Positions 27,701 through 37,828 are shown, counted from the first letter of the stretch. The stretch is DNA of 64,000 nucleotides from Chitinophaga sp. (GCF_017745275.1 NZ_JAGHZS010000009.1:62001-126000), one strand, 5' to 3'. Program-made: numbers and translations. The notes: generated by a model not told the origin, from the sequence alone.

Positions 27701-29602
27701 CGTATCGATAATGACTCCATCGGCATCGTAAATGTAGACGGTAGTTATCACCACAAAACAGGGGTCGCTACCTTTAATATCCAGTCAGACAATGAAGGCA
27801 AAGCATTCCTCGCCCAGGGAAAAGTAGGTTTGCTGGCCGCCAACCGGGACATAGATGCCAACATCAAACTCAATGGCACCTCCATTAGCCTGTTGAATAA
27901 ATACCTGGCGGGCTATGTATCGCAGTTGACAGGTACCGTAGCGGGTACATTGAATATCAGCGGCACCACCGCCCTGCCTTCTGTAAAAGGCACGCTCACG
28001 CTGGATACCATAGGCGTAACCGTAGATTACCTGGGTACCCACTACCGGATTCCGAAACTCAACGTGAATGTGGACGATAACCTGATTGAATTCGGCAACT
28101 TCGTGCTGGTAGATAAAAACAATACCGTCGGCAAAGCCAGCGGCTACATCAGTCATGATCACTTCGACAAACTCAATTTCGATTTTGATGTGACCGGCCG
28201 CGGATTTGTGTTCCTGAACACCAGCTCTAAGGATAACGACCTGTTTTATGGAGATGTAATTGCAGATGGAAAAGTATATTTCTCCGGCCCGCTGAATGAT
28301 ATGCAAATGCATATCCTCGCCCGCCCCATCAAAGGCACCCATTTCTACCTCCCTATGTCCGACAGTAAGGATATAGGCAAATATGACTATATCACCTTCA
28401 AAACTTACGGAACAGAAATAGCAGAAAAGAAAAAGAAGAAAGATAATACCAAACTCACCGTAAAACTGGACATCGCCGCCAACCCCGATGCGCAGATAGA
28501 TGTGATCCTGGACGCCACTACCGGCGATATTATTTCCGCCAATGGTACCGGTAACCTCCAGGTCACCGTTAACACCGAAGGCGACTTCACCATGTTTGGT
28601 AACTACGAGATCAACAACGGGTCTTATAATTTCACTTTCCAGCGCCTTACCAGTTGGAAGTTTGACATAGAGAAAAACAGTACCATCACCTGGAATGGCG
28701 ATCCGTCCGAGGCAAGGGTAAACATTATGGCCAAATACTCCCTGCCGAAAGTAAGCCTGTACAACCTCGTAGGGCAAGGTACCAACCCGGACAAGGACAA
28801 GCTGGCTACCCGTACCGAAAAGGTAGATGTGGAAATTAACCTGCGTGGAGCCCTGATGAAACCGGATATTACCTATTCCATCGAATTGCCGGAAGTAGGC
28901 AGCCTGGCTTATGAAAGCGGTGTGGCGGCTCACCTGAAAGAAATTAATAACGACCAGAATAAAGCCTTATTCCAGGTATGGGGACTGCTGTTCTCCAACC
29001 AGTTCCTGCCGGATGATGCTTCTTCTACCGCAGCTGCTAATGTAGGTATTACCGGTAAGAACAGTGTGGGGCAAGCACTTTCCGCACAGGCGCAGGCTAT
29101 TTTAAATAACATCACCGGGGCCCTGCTCAAAGGCAGTGGCATTGGTGTAAACGTTAACTACCGGGCGTATAACGTGGGGGGACCTTTGGATAATTCTTCG
29201 GTAGATCGTAACCAGGTGAGCGCCGGTATTACCAGCAACCTGTTTAATAACCGCTTCCGCTTATATGCCGGTGGTGATTACGACTGGGGTAAAACGGCGA
29301 CTTCTGCCAATACCAACCGGTTTGCGGGCGACTTCCGTATTGAATACCTGCTTACTCCCGATGGCCGCTTCCGTATCAATGCGTTCAGCAAAACGGATTA
29401 CGATGTATATAACCTCAACAACCGTACGAAGTCTGGTGTGGGTATTTCCTATATCAGGGAGTACAACCGTTTCAGTGAATTATTTGGCGGCAACCGCCGT
29501 TCCCGCACCCCGTTGATGGATTCGCTCCGCAAAGTAGCGGCGTTGAAGCAGGAGCAGGAAGACAGGGAGAAAGTAAAAGCAGATAGCGTTCCTAATAAAT
29601 AG
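24767..29602 (+). CDS. Giant TamB-like (DUF490) translocation/assembly module protein
   Basis: A 1611-residue protein with one N-terminal membrane helix (about residues 13-33), an AsmA-like start (VQNFLVGEVTSRLSAQLKTK), a very long repetitive beta-rich central part and a C-terminal TamB domain (VNIMAKYSLPKVSLYNLVG, then the VNYRAYNVGG end region). TamB and related proteins bridge inner and outer membranes and are linked to lipid transport or barrel assembly. The ORF track start is TTG at 24767, but this TTG is part of an exact -7 promoter word, so the true start may be further in, for example the CTG at 24788 (LKKVRK). It is monocistronic and converges with ribBA. Confidence 0.88.
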   Translation: MPDKLCSLKKVRKILSVVLLCLLGLVILIGILVNIPVVQNFLVGEVTSRLSAQLKTKVQIDRVSFRLFNSMQLEGALIEDQHQDTLLYAGKLQVRITDWFFFQDKPVIKYIGLENAQVNLLRSRKDSIWNYHFIEAAFGSSTPDTSHTPSPGLSLDLKKIDLKNIQLNQVDAWVGEDMRASAKRIYLDAKNLDLQKHNIDIQELTLTDPNFIISSYASSPLRHKRHHAPEPAVPDTSHQLRWNGANWRLIVKEINIKNGIFGVDNPDDTTKIEPGYFAPHHIRFNDINLSLTNTSLVKDSIIGDLTLSTKERSGFEVKKLSSRFKMSPVEMEFSQLDLETNRSHIGDYYTMQYSDINDMSNYIDDVFMQAHFKNCKLSSDDIAFFAPPLSTWKKEIILNGKARGPVSNLKASEIELEAGNTTRMKGSFEMRGLPDINETFIDFHTEELVTTGKDVMQIMPIVKDIVNTVRIDRLSSIRFKGSYTGFINDFVAYGQFQTNLGNLNSDLNFKTSRDVPVYSGSLTASKFDIGSLFDNTNLSTISLDAKVDGAGFNFKTLKASVDANVQEISLFGYHYQNIKTKGEMSRKFFNGSLTANDPNLDMDFAGTIDFNEALPVFNFNADVRKSDLKALHITEDSVTLQAKVDLNFAGSNIDNFNGIARMYEVSVFKDKRRLEFDSLNVSSHMVDNQKLLEFAGSEIAGFVKGQYSFLQLPDAFHLLLYKYYPSYFSPPQHIIDNQDFTFAFNLGEVDKLLKGFTQQFSGFNDSKVTGALSTMNGGNLALNINIPEAGYQQYHVQDLQVKGDGNFNKVNISTSIGKVLSGKNVVLENPLILASSSHDTSFVKVDLAAEDTSSLDGFYARIITVPEGVKINFLNSAFTVNERQWNVTPGNEIYWSKHFLTVKNLRVTRNDQSITIETNEYNPDESKFIVTLKNLNLADVIPAQLITTRIEGVTDGTINIADPTQNLDINTALRTRELRIDNDSIGIVNVDGSYHHKTGVATFNIQSDNEGKAFLAQGKVGLLAANRDIDANIKLNGTSISLLNKYLAGYVSQLTGTVAGTLNISGTTALPSVKGTLTLDTIGVTVDYLGTHYRIPKLNVNVDDNLIEFGNFVLVDKNNTVGKASGYISHDHFDKLNFDFDVTGRGFVFLNTSSKDNDLFYGDVIADGKVYFSGPLNDMQMHILARPIKGTHFYLPMSDSKDIGKYDYITFKTYGTEIAEKKKKKDNTKLTVKLDIAANPDAQIDVILDATTGDIISANGTGNLQVTVNTEGDFTMFGNYEINNGSYNFTFQRLTSWKFDIEKNSTITWNGDPSEARVNIMAKYSLPKVSLYNLVGQGTNPDKDKLATRTEKVDVEINLRGALMKPDITYSIELPEVGSLAYESGVAAHLKEINNDQNKALFQVWGLLFSNQFLPDDASSTAAANVGITGKNSVGQALSAQAQAILNNITGALLKGSGIGVNVNYRAYNVGGPLDNSSVDRNQVSAGITSNLFNNRFRLYAGGDYDWGKTATSANTNRFAGDFRIEYLLTPDGRFRINAFSKTDYDVYNLNNRTKSGVGISYIREYNRFSELFGGNRRSRTPLMDSLRKVAALKQEQEDREKVKADSVPNK

Positions 29603-29731
29603 CATGGGCTGTAAACAGCAAAGGAGCAAAGCCGGTTTGTTCAGGCATTACTCCTTTGTGTGGTTTAAATGATATTGCAGTGTCTTTCGAACCCGCAACC
29701 TTTTACGCGTTCCCCAATGAAATCGTCACAA

Positions 29732-30934
29732 TTAATCTTTCAGGATTTCGTGTCCTAATTTATCTCTTTTTGTTTTCAGGTAAGTTTCATTGTGTGGGTT
29801 TGGATGAATTTCGATGGGCACATTTTCCACTACTTCCAAACCATAACCGCTTAATCCGGCGCGTTTACGCGGATTGTTAGTGATCAGGCGCAGTTTGCTG
29901 ATGCCAAGCTGACGGAGTATTTGTGCACCTACGCCATAATCGCGTTCGTCCATTTTAAAGCCCAGTTCCAGGTTGGCTTCTACGGTATCAAGCCCTTCTT
30001 CCTGCAGCTTATAAGCTTTCAGTTTGTTCATCAGGCCAATACCTCTTCCTTCCTGGTTCATATATAATATAAGGCCTTTCCCTTCTCTTTCTACCATTTG
30101 CATAGCCGCATGCAGTTGTTCACCACAATCGCAACGCAGGGAATGGAGGATATCTCCGGTTACACAGGAAGAGTGTACCCGCACCAGTACTGGTTCATCT
30201 TTTTTCCAGTCGCCTTTCTTCAATGCCATGTGGATTTCACCGGAATTGATTTGTTTGAAGGCAATAAGTTCAAAGTTGCCGTATTTGGTGGGCATTTGCA
30301 CTTTCACGCCTTCTTCTATCAGTGTTTCGGTGCTGAGGAGGTAGGCGATCAGGTCTTTTATGGAGATGAGTTTCAGGTCAAATTTGTCGGCTATTTCGCG
30401 CAATTGCGGTAAGCGGGCCATGGAACCATCTTCATTCATGATTTCCACCAGTACACCGGCAGGCTCAAATCCGGCCAGTCGCGCCAGGTCTATAGTGGCT
30501 TCTGTGTGGCCGGAGCGGCGTAACACGCCACCGGTTTTGGCTTTCAGCGGAAATATATGGCCGGGTTTGCCGAGATGTTCCGGTTTGGTATTGGGATCAA
30601 TCAGGGCCTGGATGGTTTTGGCTCTGTCATGTGCAGAAATACCGGTAGTACAACCATGTCCGAGCAGGTCAACGGATACGGTGAACGGCGTTTGATGCAG
30701 GGCGGTATTGTCACGTACCATCAGCTCCAGTCCCAGTTCGTCGCAACGTTCTTCTACTAAGGGAGCGCATATCAGCCCACGGCCGTGGGTACTCATAAAG
30801 TTGATAATCTCAGGTGTTACATTGCGCGCTGCTGTTATAAAGTCACCTTCGTTTTCACGGTCCTCGTCATCTACTACGATCACCAGTTTACCGTTTTTTA
30901 TATCTTCTATTGCTGCTTCTATTTTATCTAACAT
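29732..30934 (-). CDS. ribBA: Bifunctional DHBP synthase / GTP cyclohydrolase II
   Basis: A 400-residue fused riboflavin-pathway enzyme. The N-terminal RibB half makes 3,4-dihydroxy-2-butanone 4-phosphate from ribulose 5-phosphate and has [11 protein letters not shown] and the RSGHTEA motif. The C-terminal RibA half opens GTP and has zinc ligands in LRCDCGEQL plus the upstream SSCVTGD and the NQEGRGIGL motif. Both active sites look complete. The frame extends 13 codons upstream, but ATG 30934 ([12 protein letters not shown]) with GGAGGGA just before it is the better start. An exact -7 element on the minus strand (30971-30978) precedes it. No FMN riboswitch fold is apparent in the short leader. 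Confidence 0.97.
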   Translation of the reverse strand: MLDKIEAAIEDIKNGKLVIVVDDEDRENEGDFITAARNVTPEIINFMSTHGRGLICAPLVEERCDELGLELMVRDNTALHQTPFTVSVDLLGHGCTTGISAHDRAKTIQALIDPNTKPEHLGKPGHIFPLKAKTGGVLRRSGHTEATIDLARLAGFEPAGVLVEIMNEDGSMARLPQLREIADKFDLKLISIKDLIAYLLSTETLIEEGVKVQMPTKYGNFELIAFKQINSGEIHMALKKGDWKKDEPVLVRVHSSCVTGDILHSLRCDCGEQLHAAMQMVEREGKGLILYMNQEGRGIGLMNKLKAYKLQEEGLDTVEANLELGFKMDERDYGVGAQILRQLGISKLRLITNNPRKRAGLSGYGLEVVENVPIEIHPNPHNETYLKTKRDKLGHEILKD

Positions 30935-31361
30935 ATTAAATTCCCTCCGGGTCAGTAATGTTGAATTGCGCAAAGTTACGACATATACATGTGAAAAAAT
31001 GAGGGAAGGAGTTCGGGTTTTGGGACTAAATGAGCATTGTTATCAGGCAATTTATACAGGCATACTTTCACATATAAAAGTTTAATCCCCTGTTTGATAA
31101 CGGTATACACTTAAAACCCCATAAAGTTCACTCTGGTTAAAGGTTTCACCCATTAACAATAACGCCTATTTGAGAATTTATAATTTTTGGGAGAAATCTT
31201 GAAAATTTCACTTATGAATCTGCGTTCAGCTAGATGCCATGCAATTTTTTGCTGACACGTTGAGATATCCACAGTGTACTTAACAATTTGTTAATTTGAA
31301 GTTAAAATTATAACAGGAAAATTACCCACCTTTGCGGCTGAAACAACAACATCTTTGCTTT
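30935..31361. promoter_or_regulatory. Divergent promoter region of ribBA and the Oar-like receptor
   Basis: No gene is seen in these 427 bp. For ribBA (minus strand) there is an exact TAACTTTG (30971-30978). For the Oar-like gene (plus strand) a one-mismatch -7 word CACCTTTG lies at 31327-31334. A perfect dyad TTAACaatttGTTAA lies at 31280-31294 in an AT-rich stretch and could be an operator. I looked for an FMN element upstream of ribBA and found none. Confidence 0.5.
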
Positions 31362-34300
31362 ATGGGGTTAAAAAAGTTACTCTTCACATTGTCATTGTTA
31401 CTCACCGTTTTTGTTACCTATGCGCAGGTTACCACCTCCAGCATCACCGGTGTAGTTACTGATTCAAAGGGCGAGGGCCTGATTGGGGCCACTGTAAAAG
31501 CCACCCACACACCTACTGGAACAATTTATGGAACTACCACCCGCAATGGTGGCGAGTTCACCATCCCTAACATGCGTGTTGGCGGACCGTACAAAGTTGA
31601 AGTATCTTTCATCAGCTTCGGTACAGAAACTTACAACGACATCTTCCTGAAACTGGGTGAGCCGTTGAAAATCAATGTCAAACTGTCCGAGGGGTCTACT
31701 ACCCTGAAGGAAATCAGCATTACTGGTACAAAAAACCTGACAAAAGGCAATGGTGGTACCGCTATGAACATTTCCCGTTCACAAATGGATAACATTCCTA
31801 CTGTCAACAGAAGCGTGCAGGACTTTGCCCGACTGAGCCCACAGGCTGCTGTTTCTACCAATGGTAAAGATGGCTCCCCTATGGGTATCTCTTTTGGCGG
31901 TATGAGTAATAAATATAACCAGTTTGCGGTAGATGGCGCAGTGACCAACGACGTATTTGGTTTATCTTCCTCTGGTACCAATGGTGGCCAGGCCGGAGCG
32001 AACCCGATCTCTATGGAGACTATCGATCAGCTGCAAATTGTACTGAATCCATATGATGTTAAACAAAGCGGTTTCACTGGCGGCGGTATCAATGCGATCA
32101 CTAAAAGTGGTACCAACGACTTCCACGGTGCGGCGTACGTATTCTACCAGGACCAGGGTCTCGTAGGTAAATCTCCGGACTCTACCCGTTCCAAATATGG
32201 CAATTTCAGCAACAAAATATTTGGAGCCAGCTTCAGCGGTGCTATCGTTAAAAACAAGTTATTTTTCTATGTAAACGCTGAAACTTCTAAAAGAAATAAC
32301 CCTATAGATTACAATCCTGCTCAGGGTACTAATAAAGTAACTCTTGCGCAAATGCAAAGCATTGCGGATTATCTGAAACAAAAGTTCCCTACCTACGACC
32401 CAGGGAGCTTTACAGATCAGGAACGCGAAAAACCAGCTACTACTTTATTTGGCCGTATCGACTGGAACATCAACAGTATACACAAGCTGACACTGCGTCA
32501 CAACTACCTGAATGCAAGCGATATGGTGGCCAGCCGTACTCCAACCATCGCTACTTTTAACAGCGCAAACTATAAATTCCCTTCTATCAGTAACTCCAGC
32601 GTATTGGAATTGAACTCTAACTTCTCCAATAAACTAAGTAATGAATTAAGAATCGGATTTAATAAAGTAAAAGACAGAAGAAATATTATTGGTCAGCCTT
32701 TCCCAAGTGTGACTATTAATGATAACGGTAGCACTATCTATCTGGGTACTGAACCATCTTCTACCGCAAACGCACTAGATCAGGACATCTGGACATTCAC
32801 TGATAACCTGACCATGTACCATGGCAAACATACCATCACTGTAGGTGCTAACGCAGAATTTTACAAAATCAAAAACACCTTCATCCAGAACGCCTATGGG
32901 GGGTATACATTTAATTCTATCAATAGCTTTATTACTGGTGGTAATCCGGTTGCTTACCAGATTAACTACAATACGGCAGATACCACCAACAGAAATGGTG
33001 TTGGTTTCAAATCTTCACAGATCGGAGTCTATGCACAAGATGAGTGGAATATCCGCAAAAACTTCACCCTCACTTATGGTGTAAGAATAGATATGCCGTT
33101 CTTCCCAACTACCCCTCCTAACAATGTGGCCTTTGAAAAAGATCCCAACTTTGCCGGATATTCAACTTCTACATTGCCTAAAAAGCGTCCATTAGTTGCT
33201 CCACGTGTAGGTTTCAGCTGGGATGTTACCAATGATGGCAAAACTATTATTCGTGGTGGAGCCGGTATCTTCACTGGTCGTGTACCTTTCGTATGGATTT
33301 CCAACCAGTATAACACTACCGGTAACATCTATACAAATATAGCACTGAACTCTTCTGCAGGTGGCACACCTGTACCTCCAGGATTGGTATTAAGATGGGA
33401 TCCAAATGATCCGTTCCTCGGTCAGTATTCTGCTGCTGGCGTTGCCGCTGCCGGCGCTACTGTTAAAGCGGGCGTATCTAACATCAACCTGACAGATAGA
33501 AACTTCAAATTCCCCCAGGTGTTTAAAACCAACCTGGCTGTTGAAAGACAACTGCCATGGGGTATGAAAGCTGCTATCGAAGGTAACTTCGCTAAAACGC
33601 TCAATAACGCCATCTGGACTAACCTGAATGCAGTACAGAATAATGATAGCATTTCGCTCGGTGGTGCCTTAAAAAGACCTACCTGGAGCAGAAAATCAAA
33701 AGATTTTGGTACACAGGTATTGTTAATGCAAAATACCAGCGAAGGTTATACTTATAACATCTCCGGAGAATTGTCAAAAGCTACCAGCAATGGTTTATTC
33801 TTTAAAGTAGGATACTCTTATGGTGATGCATACTCCGTGAATGATGGTACTTCTTCTACTGCCAGTTCTAACTGGCGTTTTACGCCAAACGTTAACGGTC
33901 TGAATAACTTGGAAAATGGCCGCGCTAACTATAGCATGGGCAGCCGTGTACTGGCGGTGATATCAAAAGCCTTCAGATATGGTAAAGACAAAAAATTCAG
34001 CACCACGGTAACCTTGTTCTACAATGGGCAGTCTGGTATGCCTTATTCATGGGTATACTTCGCACCTTCTCTGGATCCAACCGGTGATGACCTTGGTACC
34101 AATGGTAACAATGACCTGATCTACATTCCAACTGCCAGCGAATTGCAGAATATGTCATTCAAAACTATTTCCTCCGGTGGTTATACCCGTACAGAAGCAC
34201 AACAAAGAGCTGACCTCGAAAGCCTGATCAGCAATGACAGCTATTTGAGCAAACACCGTGGTGAAAACGCCAAAAGAAACGCCTCTCGCACTCCGTTCGA

Positions 34301-34604
34301 GAACATTTTCGACCTAAAAATTGCACAGGTACTTCCTATCATCAAATCACACAAAGTAGAGATCACTTTTGATATTCTGAACGTAGGCAACCTCCTGAAC
34401 AACAACTGGGGCAAAACTTACTTCATTGCGAATAACGCAGCTACTCCAATTACTTACTCCGGCTACAATGCGGCCACTGGCGTATCTACCTACCAGTATG
34501 ACTATAGAAGAATTGTGAACGGATATGGTGATGTAAAACCATACTACATCAACAACTTCACCGCTCGTTGGAGAGGTCAGTTAGGTCTGCGTTACAGCTT
34601 CTAA
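31362..34604 (+). CDS. Oar-like TonB-dependent outer membrane protein
   Basis: A 1080-residue Oar-type receptor. Signal peptide MGLKKLLFTLSLLLTVFVTY, N-terminal CarboxypepD_reg domain (ITGVVTDSKGEGLIGATVKA), a plug-like domain with FARLSPQAAVS and FAVDGAVTNDVFGL, and a large barrel ending in RGQLGLRYSF. Oar proteins are TonB-linked but distinct from SusC; in myxobacteria and Bacteroidota some export or import proteins or signals. No SusD partner is adjacent. A longer frame opens at a TTG (31332), but ATG 31362 directly precedes the signal peptide. A strong terminator follows, so it is monocistronic. Confidence 0.9.
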   Translation: MGLKKLLFTLSLLLTVFVTYAQVTTSSITGVVTDSKGEGLIGATVKATHTPTGTIYGTTTRNGGEFTIPNMRVGGPYKVEVSFISFGTETYNDIFLKLGEPLKINVKLSEGSTTLKEISITGTKNLTKGNGGTAMNISRSQMDNIPTVNRSVQDFARLSPQAAVSTNGKDGSPMGISFGGMSNKYNQFAVDGAVTNDVFGLSSSGTNGGQAGANPISMETIDQLQIVLNPYDVKQSGFTGGGINAITKSGTNDFHGAAYVFYQDQGLVGKSPDSTRSKYGNFSNKIFGASFSGAIVKNKLFFYVNAETSKRNNPIDYNPAQGTNKVTLAQMQSIADYLKQKFPTYDPGSFTDQEREKPATTLFGRIDWNINSIHKLTLRHNYLNASDMVASRTPTIATFNSANYKFPSISNSSVLELNSNFSNKLSNELRIGFNKVKDRRNIIGQPFPSVTINDNGSTIYLGTEPSSTANALDQDIWTFTDNLTMYHGKHTITVGANAEFYKIKNTFIQNAYGGYTFNSINSFITGGNPVAYQINYNTADTTNRNGVGFKSSQIGVYAQDEWNIRKNFTLTYGVRIDMPFFPTTPPNNVAFEKDPNFAGYSTSTLPKKRPLVAPRVGFSWDVTNDGKTIIRGGAGIFTGRVPFVWISNQYNTTGNIYTNIALNSSAGGTPVPPGLVLRWDPNDPFLGQYSAAGVAAAGATVKAGVSNINLTDRNFKFPQVFKTNLAVERQLPWGMKAAIEGNFAKTLNNAIWTNLNAVQNNDSISLGGALKRPTWSRKSKDFGTQVLLMQNTSEGYTYNISGELSKATSNGLFFKVGYSYGDAYSVNDGTSSTASSNWRFTPNVNGLNNLENGRANYSMGSRVLAVISKAFRYGKDKKFSTTVTLFYNGQSGMPYSWVYFAPSLDPTGDDLGTNGNNDLIYIPTASELQNMSFKTISSGGYTRTEAQQRADLESLISNDSYLSKHRGENAKRNASRTPFENIFDLKIAQVLPIIKSHKVEITFDILNVGNLLNNNWGKTYFIANNAATPITYSGYNAATGVSTYQYDYRRIVNGYGDVKPYYINNFTARWRGQLGLRYSF

Positions 34605-34630
34605 TTATCTCATAGTTATTATAAAAGAAA

Positions 34631-34664
34631 AAGCCTCCGTGAAATCACGGAGGCTTCTCTTTTT
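34631..34664 (+). terminator. Strong rho-independent terminator
   Basis: Perfect 12-bp stem, 34631-34642 with 34645-34656, then a T-rich tail. It ends the Oar-like gene. Confidence 0.92.
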
Positions 34665-34888
34665 CAACAAGTTATAAGTATCAAATATTCTAGCACAAAA
34701 GATAACACTGATCTTACTCTCATCCTGTTTATCCCTATCAAAATAACTGTAATTTAGACGGTCAAAGACCCATATTTCTGATCTTTACATTTTCTATAAG
34801 TTATAATTGCCCTGACAAAAATAAACCCTGTCGTACTTAGCCCAAACCCACAATTTAAAAGCCATTTAACACCTAAAATTTAATTCTT

Positions 34889-36250
34889 ATGAAAATTCGA
34901 CAAATGAGTTTTAAAGCAAACAGCACCAACTGGTTGCTGCTGCTTATAATAGTTATTACTACATCCTGTCAAAAGAAAGAAACTACACCCGAGCCAACAA
35001 CGAAACCAGCTCCTGCTTCTCATTGTAACTGCGAAAACGAAGTTGCCTTTCCTGATATCAAAGGAGAAGTAATTTCCCTAAAAGACAGAAATAACAAGGA
35101 AATGGTATCCTTAGTCAGAAAAGGAGATAAATATATTTTAGGAGGAGATATAATACTTACAGAAGAACAAGTAAACACTATCAAGAAAAAAATAGCCAAC
35201 CCTCCAATTCCGATATATAAACCTACTGACTCAATTCATACACCAAGTGGAATACAACCCAATACCAGAAAATCCAACACTAGAAAACTACCAGATTGGA
35301 AACCAGATAACGAACTTTACAGAACAGCCATAACAAACGCAACCAATTATTGGCGAAATAGGACGGTTTACTATACTATTAACTCTGCGGTCCCAAATCA
35401 ATCTCGGATTACCAATGCAATTGCCCATTGGGAAAGCAACACCAATATACATTTTGTATTACGCACCACACAAGCTCACTATGTAGAATTTGTTAATACG
35501 GACGCTGAGTGTTATTCGGATCTTGGTATGATAGGAGGCAGACAGATACTGAATGTTGGTGATGGATGCTCTACAGGAAATGTTATGCATGAAATTGGAC
35601 ATACACTCGGTTTCCTACATGAGCAAATCAGATCTGATAGAGATAACTTTATCATTGTTTATCCCAATAACATAAAGCCCAATTTTCTCAGTCAATTTAC
35701 CAAGTATAACGATTACCATGGAACAAACTGGGGATTTGAAACTGACACATATGACTTTGGTTCAATTATGAATTATGGCTCGTTTGATTTTCGAAGCGGA
35801 ACTCAAGCTACTATGACCCGTCTTGATGGCACTTTCTTTTTTGGACAAAGGGATGGATTATCGGCCGGAGACATTGCGACCTATAACCTTATGTATAATC
35901 CCACGAGATTTGCACGTATAGAATATGAAAATTACAGTTATAACTGGTACAGCAATTCCCGTTTTTTCACAGATTCCGATGCTTATATCAGATTCTATAG
36001 TGATGCGAATTGCACAGTGCCAGCCAACCCTGTAGTCAAGGCAATTTATACAATGAGTTACCTTAATGATGGGGTTTCTTATTCATTTTTATATGAAATT
36101 CCTACCACAACTAATAGTATCGCCCTTGGTAATTTAAGATTGGAAGACTACTATGAAGACAGTAGTGGCGAAGGACATAGTAGTGGAGTAGCTATTCAAC
36201 TACCTGAGTATGTTGGATATACCTTATTGCCATATTATATTCATCCGTAA
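34889..36250 (+). CDS. Astacin-family (M12A) zinc metalloprotease lipoprotein
   Basis: A 453-residue lipoprotein (signal ending TTSCQKKE). A propeptide-like region of about 140 residues precedes the astacin domain. The zinc motif HEIGHTLGFLHE is at residues 234-245 with all three His and the catalytic Glu, and the Met-turn is SIMNYGS. About 120 residues of unknown beta-rich sequence follow. Astacins are endopeptidases kept inactive until the propeptide is removed. The coding DNA is visibly AT-richer than the flanking genes (many AAA, AAT and ATA codons), so acquisition by transfer is possible. It is monocistronic, flanked by terminators on both sides. Confidence 0.92.
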   Translation: MKIRQMSFKANSTNWLLLLIIVITTSCQKKETTPEPTTKPAPASHCNCENEVAFPDIKGEVISLKDRNNKEMVSLVRKGDKYILGGDIILTEEQVNTIKKKIANPPIPIYKPTDSIHTPSGIQPNTRKSNTRKLPDWKPDNELYRTAITNATNYWRNRTVYYTINSAVPNQSRITNAIAHWESNTNIHFVLRTTQAHYVEFVNTDAECYSDLGMIGGRQILNVGDGCSTGNVMHEIGHTLGFLHEQIRSDRDNFIIVYPNNIKPNFLSQFTKYNDYHGTNWGFETDTYDFGSIMNYGSFDFRSGTQATMTRLDGTFFFGQRDGLSAGDIATYNLMYNPTRFARIEYENYSYNWYSNSRFFTDSDAYIRFYSDANCTVPANPVVKAIYTMSYLNDGVSYSFLYEIPTTTNSIALGNLRLEDYYEDSSGEGHSSGVAIQLPEYVGYTLLPYYIHP

Positions 36251-36275
36251 AAGTTACAATAGATTTTGTCAGGGC

Positions 36276-36316
36276 TTAAAAGGTTATCTTCAGCATCGTA
36301 GAAGGTAACCTTTTAA
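36276..36316. terminator. Hairpin terminator after the astacin gene
   Basis: Perfect 11-bp outer stem TTAAAAGGTTA/TAACCTTTTAA (36276-36286, 36306-36316), extended by five inner pairs including one G-T. A-rich and T-rich flanks allow use in both directions. Confidence 0.8.
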
Positions 36317-36388
36317 CATTAGTCTTGCGGAAACCTTCCACCTATAATAAACCCACTCCCATTCCCGTTATACCCCAAATCCTAACCC

Positions 36389-37828
36389 TTGATACGTATT
36401 CTTATCCTGTCACTCATATTCCTGCTACCACTCCAACGCCTACACGCGCAAAATATCGTCGCTAATCCAAGCTTTTCAGATGTCAATATCTGCACCGAAT
36501 ACAACTTTCCCTGTGCCCCTAGTGCCTGGGAATCGGTAGCTCCTAATACCAGTAAAATCATGTACACGGAAGACAGGGGTAACCGCTACATCACCCTCAC
36601 CCTCTATAGCAGCATTGACCCCAACTTCCGCTCCTATAGTGAAACACAGCTACTCTGTCCTCTGCTGAAAGGGAAACAGTACCTGTTGAAATTATATACA
36701 CTGATGGAAGAAGACCGCCCCTACCCGCTTCCCGGGATATTGTTCGACTCCGGCCCCATACACCGCTGGACACCCCGCCCTTTGGCCATGCCAGCCACCC
36801 TGTACTTTTCAAGAGATACCGATAAACACCCGGAAAAAAAATGGACAGTATTGGAAAAAACATTCGTAGCTCCTGCCGATGCACGATACATGATTATCGG
36901 CAACTTCGATTCTACCACCAGCAACTATCCACGCAATGAAGCATTTTACCTGAACATCGACAGTGTATCCCTTATCCCTTTATCGGGTGGAATCTGCACA
37001 AATACCAAAGAGACTGCCGCGAAACTATACGCCATGCACGACCGTCACCATTTCATTTCTCCGGACAACGACCTGCAACCCGTGGAAACGCCCAAACTAC
37101 AAACCGTTTTTTATACCCCTGGCAGTTGTGATACCCTGGTACTGAAGACCGACTTCTTTCTTCCTAAAAGTAAAAATATCAATCCCAGCTATGCCGGTCA
37201 GCTTGAAACAGCGCTCAAGCCAACAGGGACTGTACTTCGCCGTAAAATCAAACTCACGGGGTATGTGTTTAAAAATCCCAGTGAAAAATACAACGAAGTG
37301 ATGGCGCAAGACCGCGCACAGGCAGTAGCCAGCTTCCTGGTGTACAAAAAAGGATTCAGCTTCGACGACTTCATTATCACCGGCGTTGGGAAATTACCTC
37401 CCGACGGCGATTCCACCGAACGCGTAGTACTGGTGAATTGCCAACCAGCGGAAGAAGTAACGGTATCGGTTACACGTACTGACACCCTGCTCATCCCAGA
37501 TCTCCTCTTCCAGGTAAACAGCCATGAACTGGAAAATAAAATGCAGCAATCCCTCGATAGCCTCATCGATAAAATTCCTTCCGGAGATCATATCTCCATT
37601 AGTGTTACCGGCCATACCGACAATACCGGTACGAATATTTACAACCAGGAGCTATCCATGCGCCGCGCCTTTACTGTCGCGGATTACGTACGCAATAAAA
37701 AGCCGGGCAGCAATATCTCCGCCGTAAATGGAATGGGGGAATCCATGCCCGTAGCTGATAACCGGACCCCGGCAGGCCGGCGAAAAAACAGGCGCGTGGA
37801 AATTGTGATTTATTACCTCACGGAATAA
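36389..37828 (+). CDS. OmpA-family outer membrane protein with N-terminal beta domain
   Basis: A 479-residue secreted protein starting with TTG (36389) and a signal peptide (ILILSLIFLLPLQRLHAQ). The N-terminal 190 residues look like a galactose-binding-like beta sandwich with FVAPADARYMIIGNFDS. Two OmpA-like segments follow. The first (about 250-345) lacks the full signature; the second (about 370-479) has ISVTGHTDNTGTNIYNQELS and RRKNRRVEIVI, the peptidoglycan-binding pattern with its conserved Asp and Arg. It probably ties a surface or periplasmic module to the cell wall. It is monocistronic; the next gene starts 187 bp downstream behind its own promoter. Confidence 0.88.
   Translation: MIRILILSLIFLLPLQRLHAQNIVANPSFSDVNICTEYNFPCAPSAWESVAPNTSKIMYTEDRGNRYITLTLYSSIDPNFRSYSETQLLCPLLKGKQYLLKLYTLMEEDRPYPLPGILFDSGPIHRWTPRPLAMPATLYFSRDTDKHPEKKWTVLEKTFVAPADARYMIIGNFDSTTSNYPRNEAFYLNIDSVSLIPLSGGICTNTKETAAKLYAMHDRHHFISPDNDLQPVETPKLQTVFYTPGSCDTLVLKTDFFLPKSKNINPSYAGQLETALKPTGTVLRRKIKLTGYVFKNPSEKYNEVMAQDRAQAVASFLVYKKGFSFDDFIITGVGKLPPDGDSTERVVLVNCQPAEEVTVSVTRTDTLLIPDLLFQVNSHELENKMQQSLDSLIDKIPSGDHISISVTGHTDNTGTNIYNQELSMRRAFTVADYVRNKKPGSNISAVNGMGESMPVADNRTPAGRRKNRRVEIVIYYLTE

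Noticed and set aside
27785-28933. 382-codon minus-strand frame inside the TamB-like gene
   Set aside because: It is fully internal to the 1611-residue gene, has no family motif, and arises because the plus-strand frame avoids certain codons.
30935-31130. FMN riboswitch upstream of ribBA
   Set aside because: The leader after the -7 element is only about 35 nt and lacks the conserved RFN blocks.
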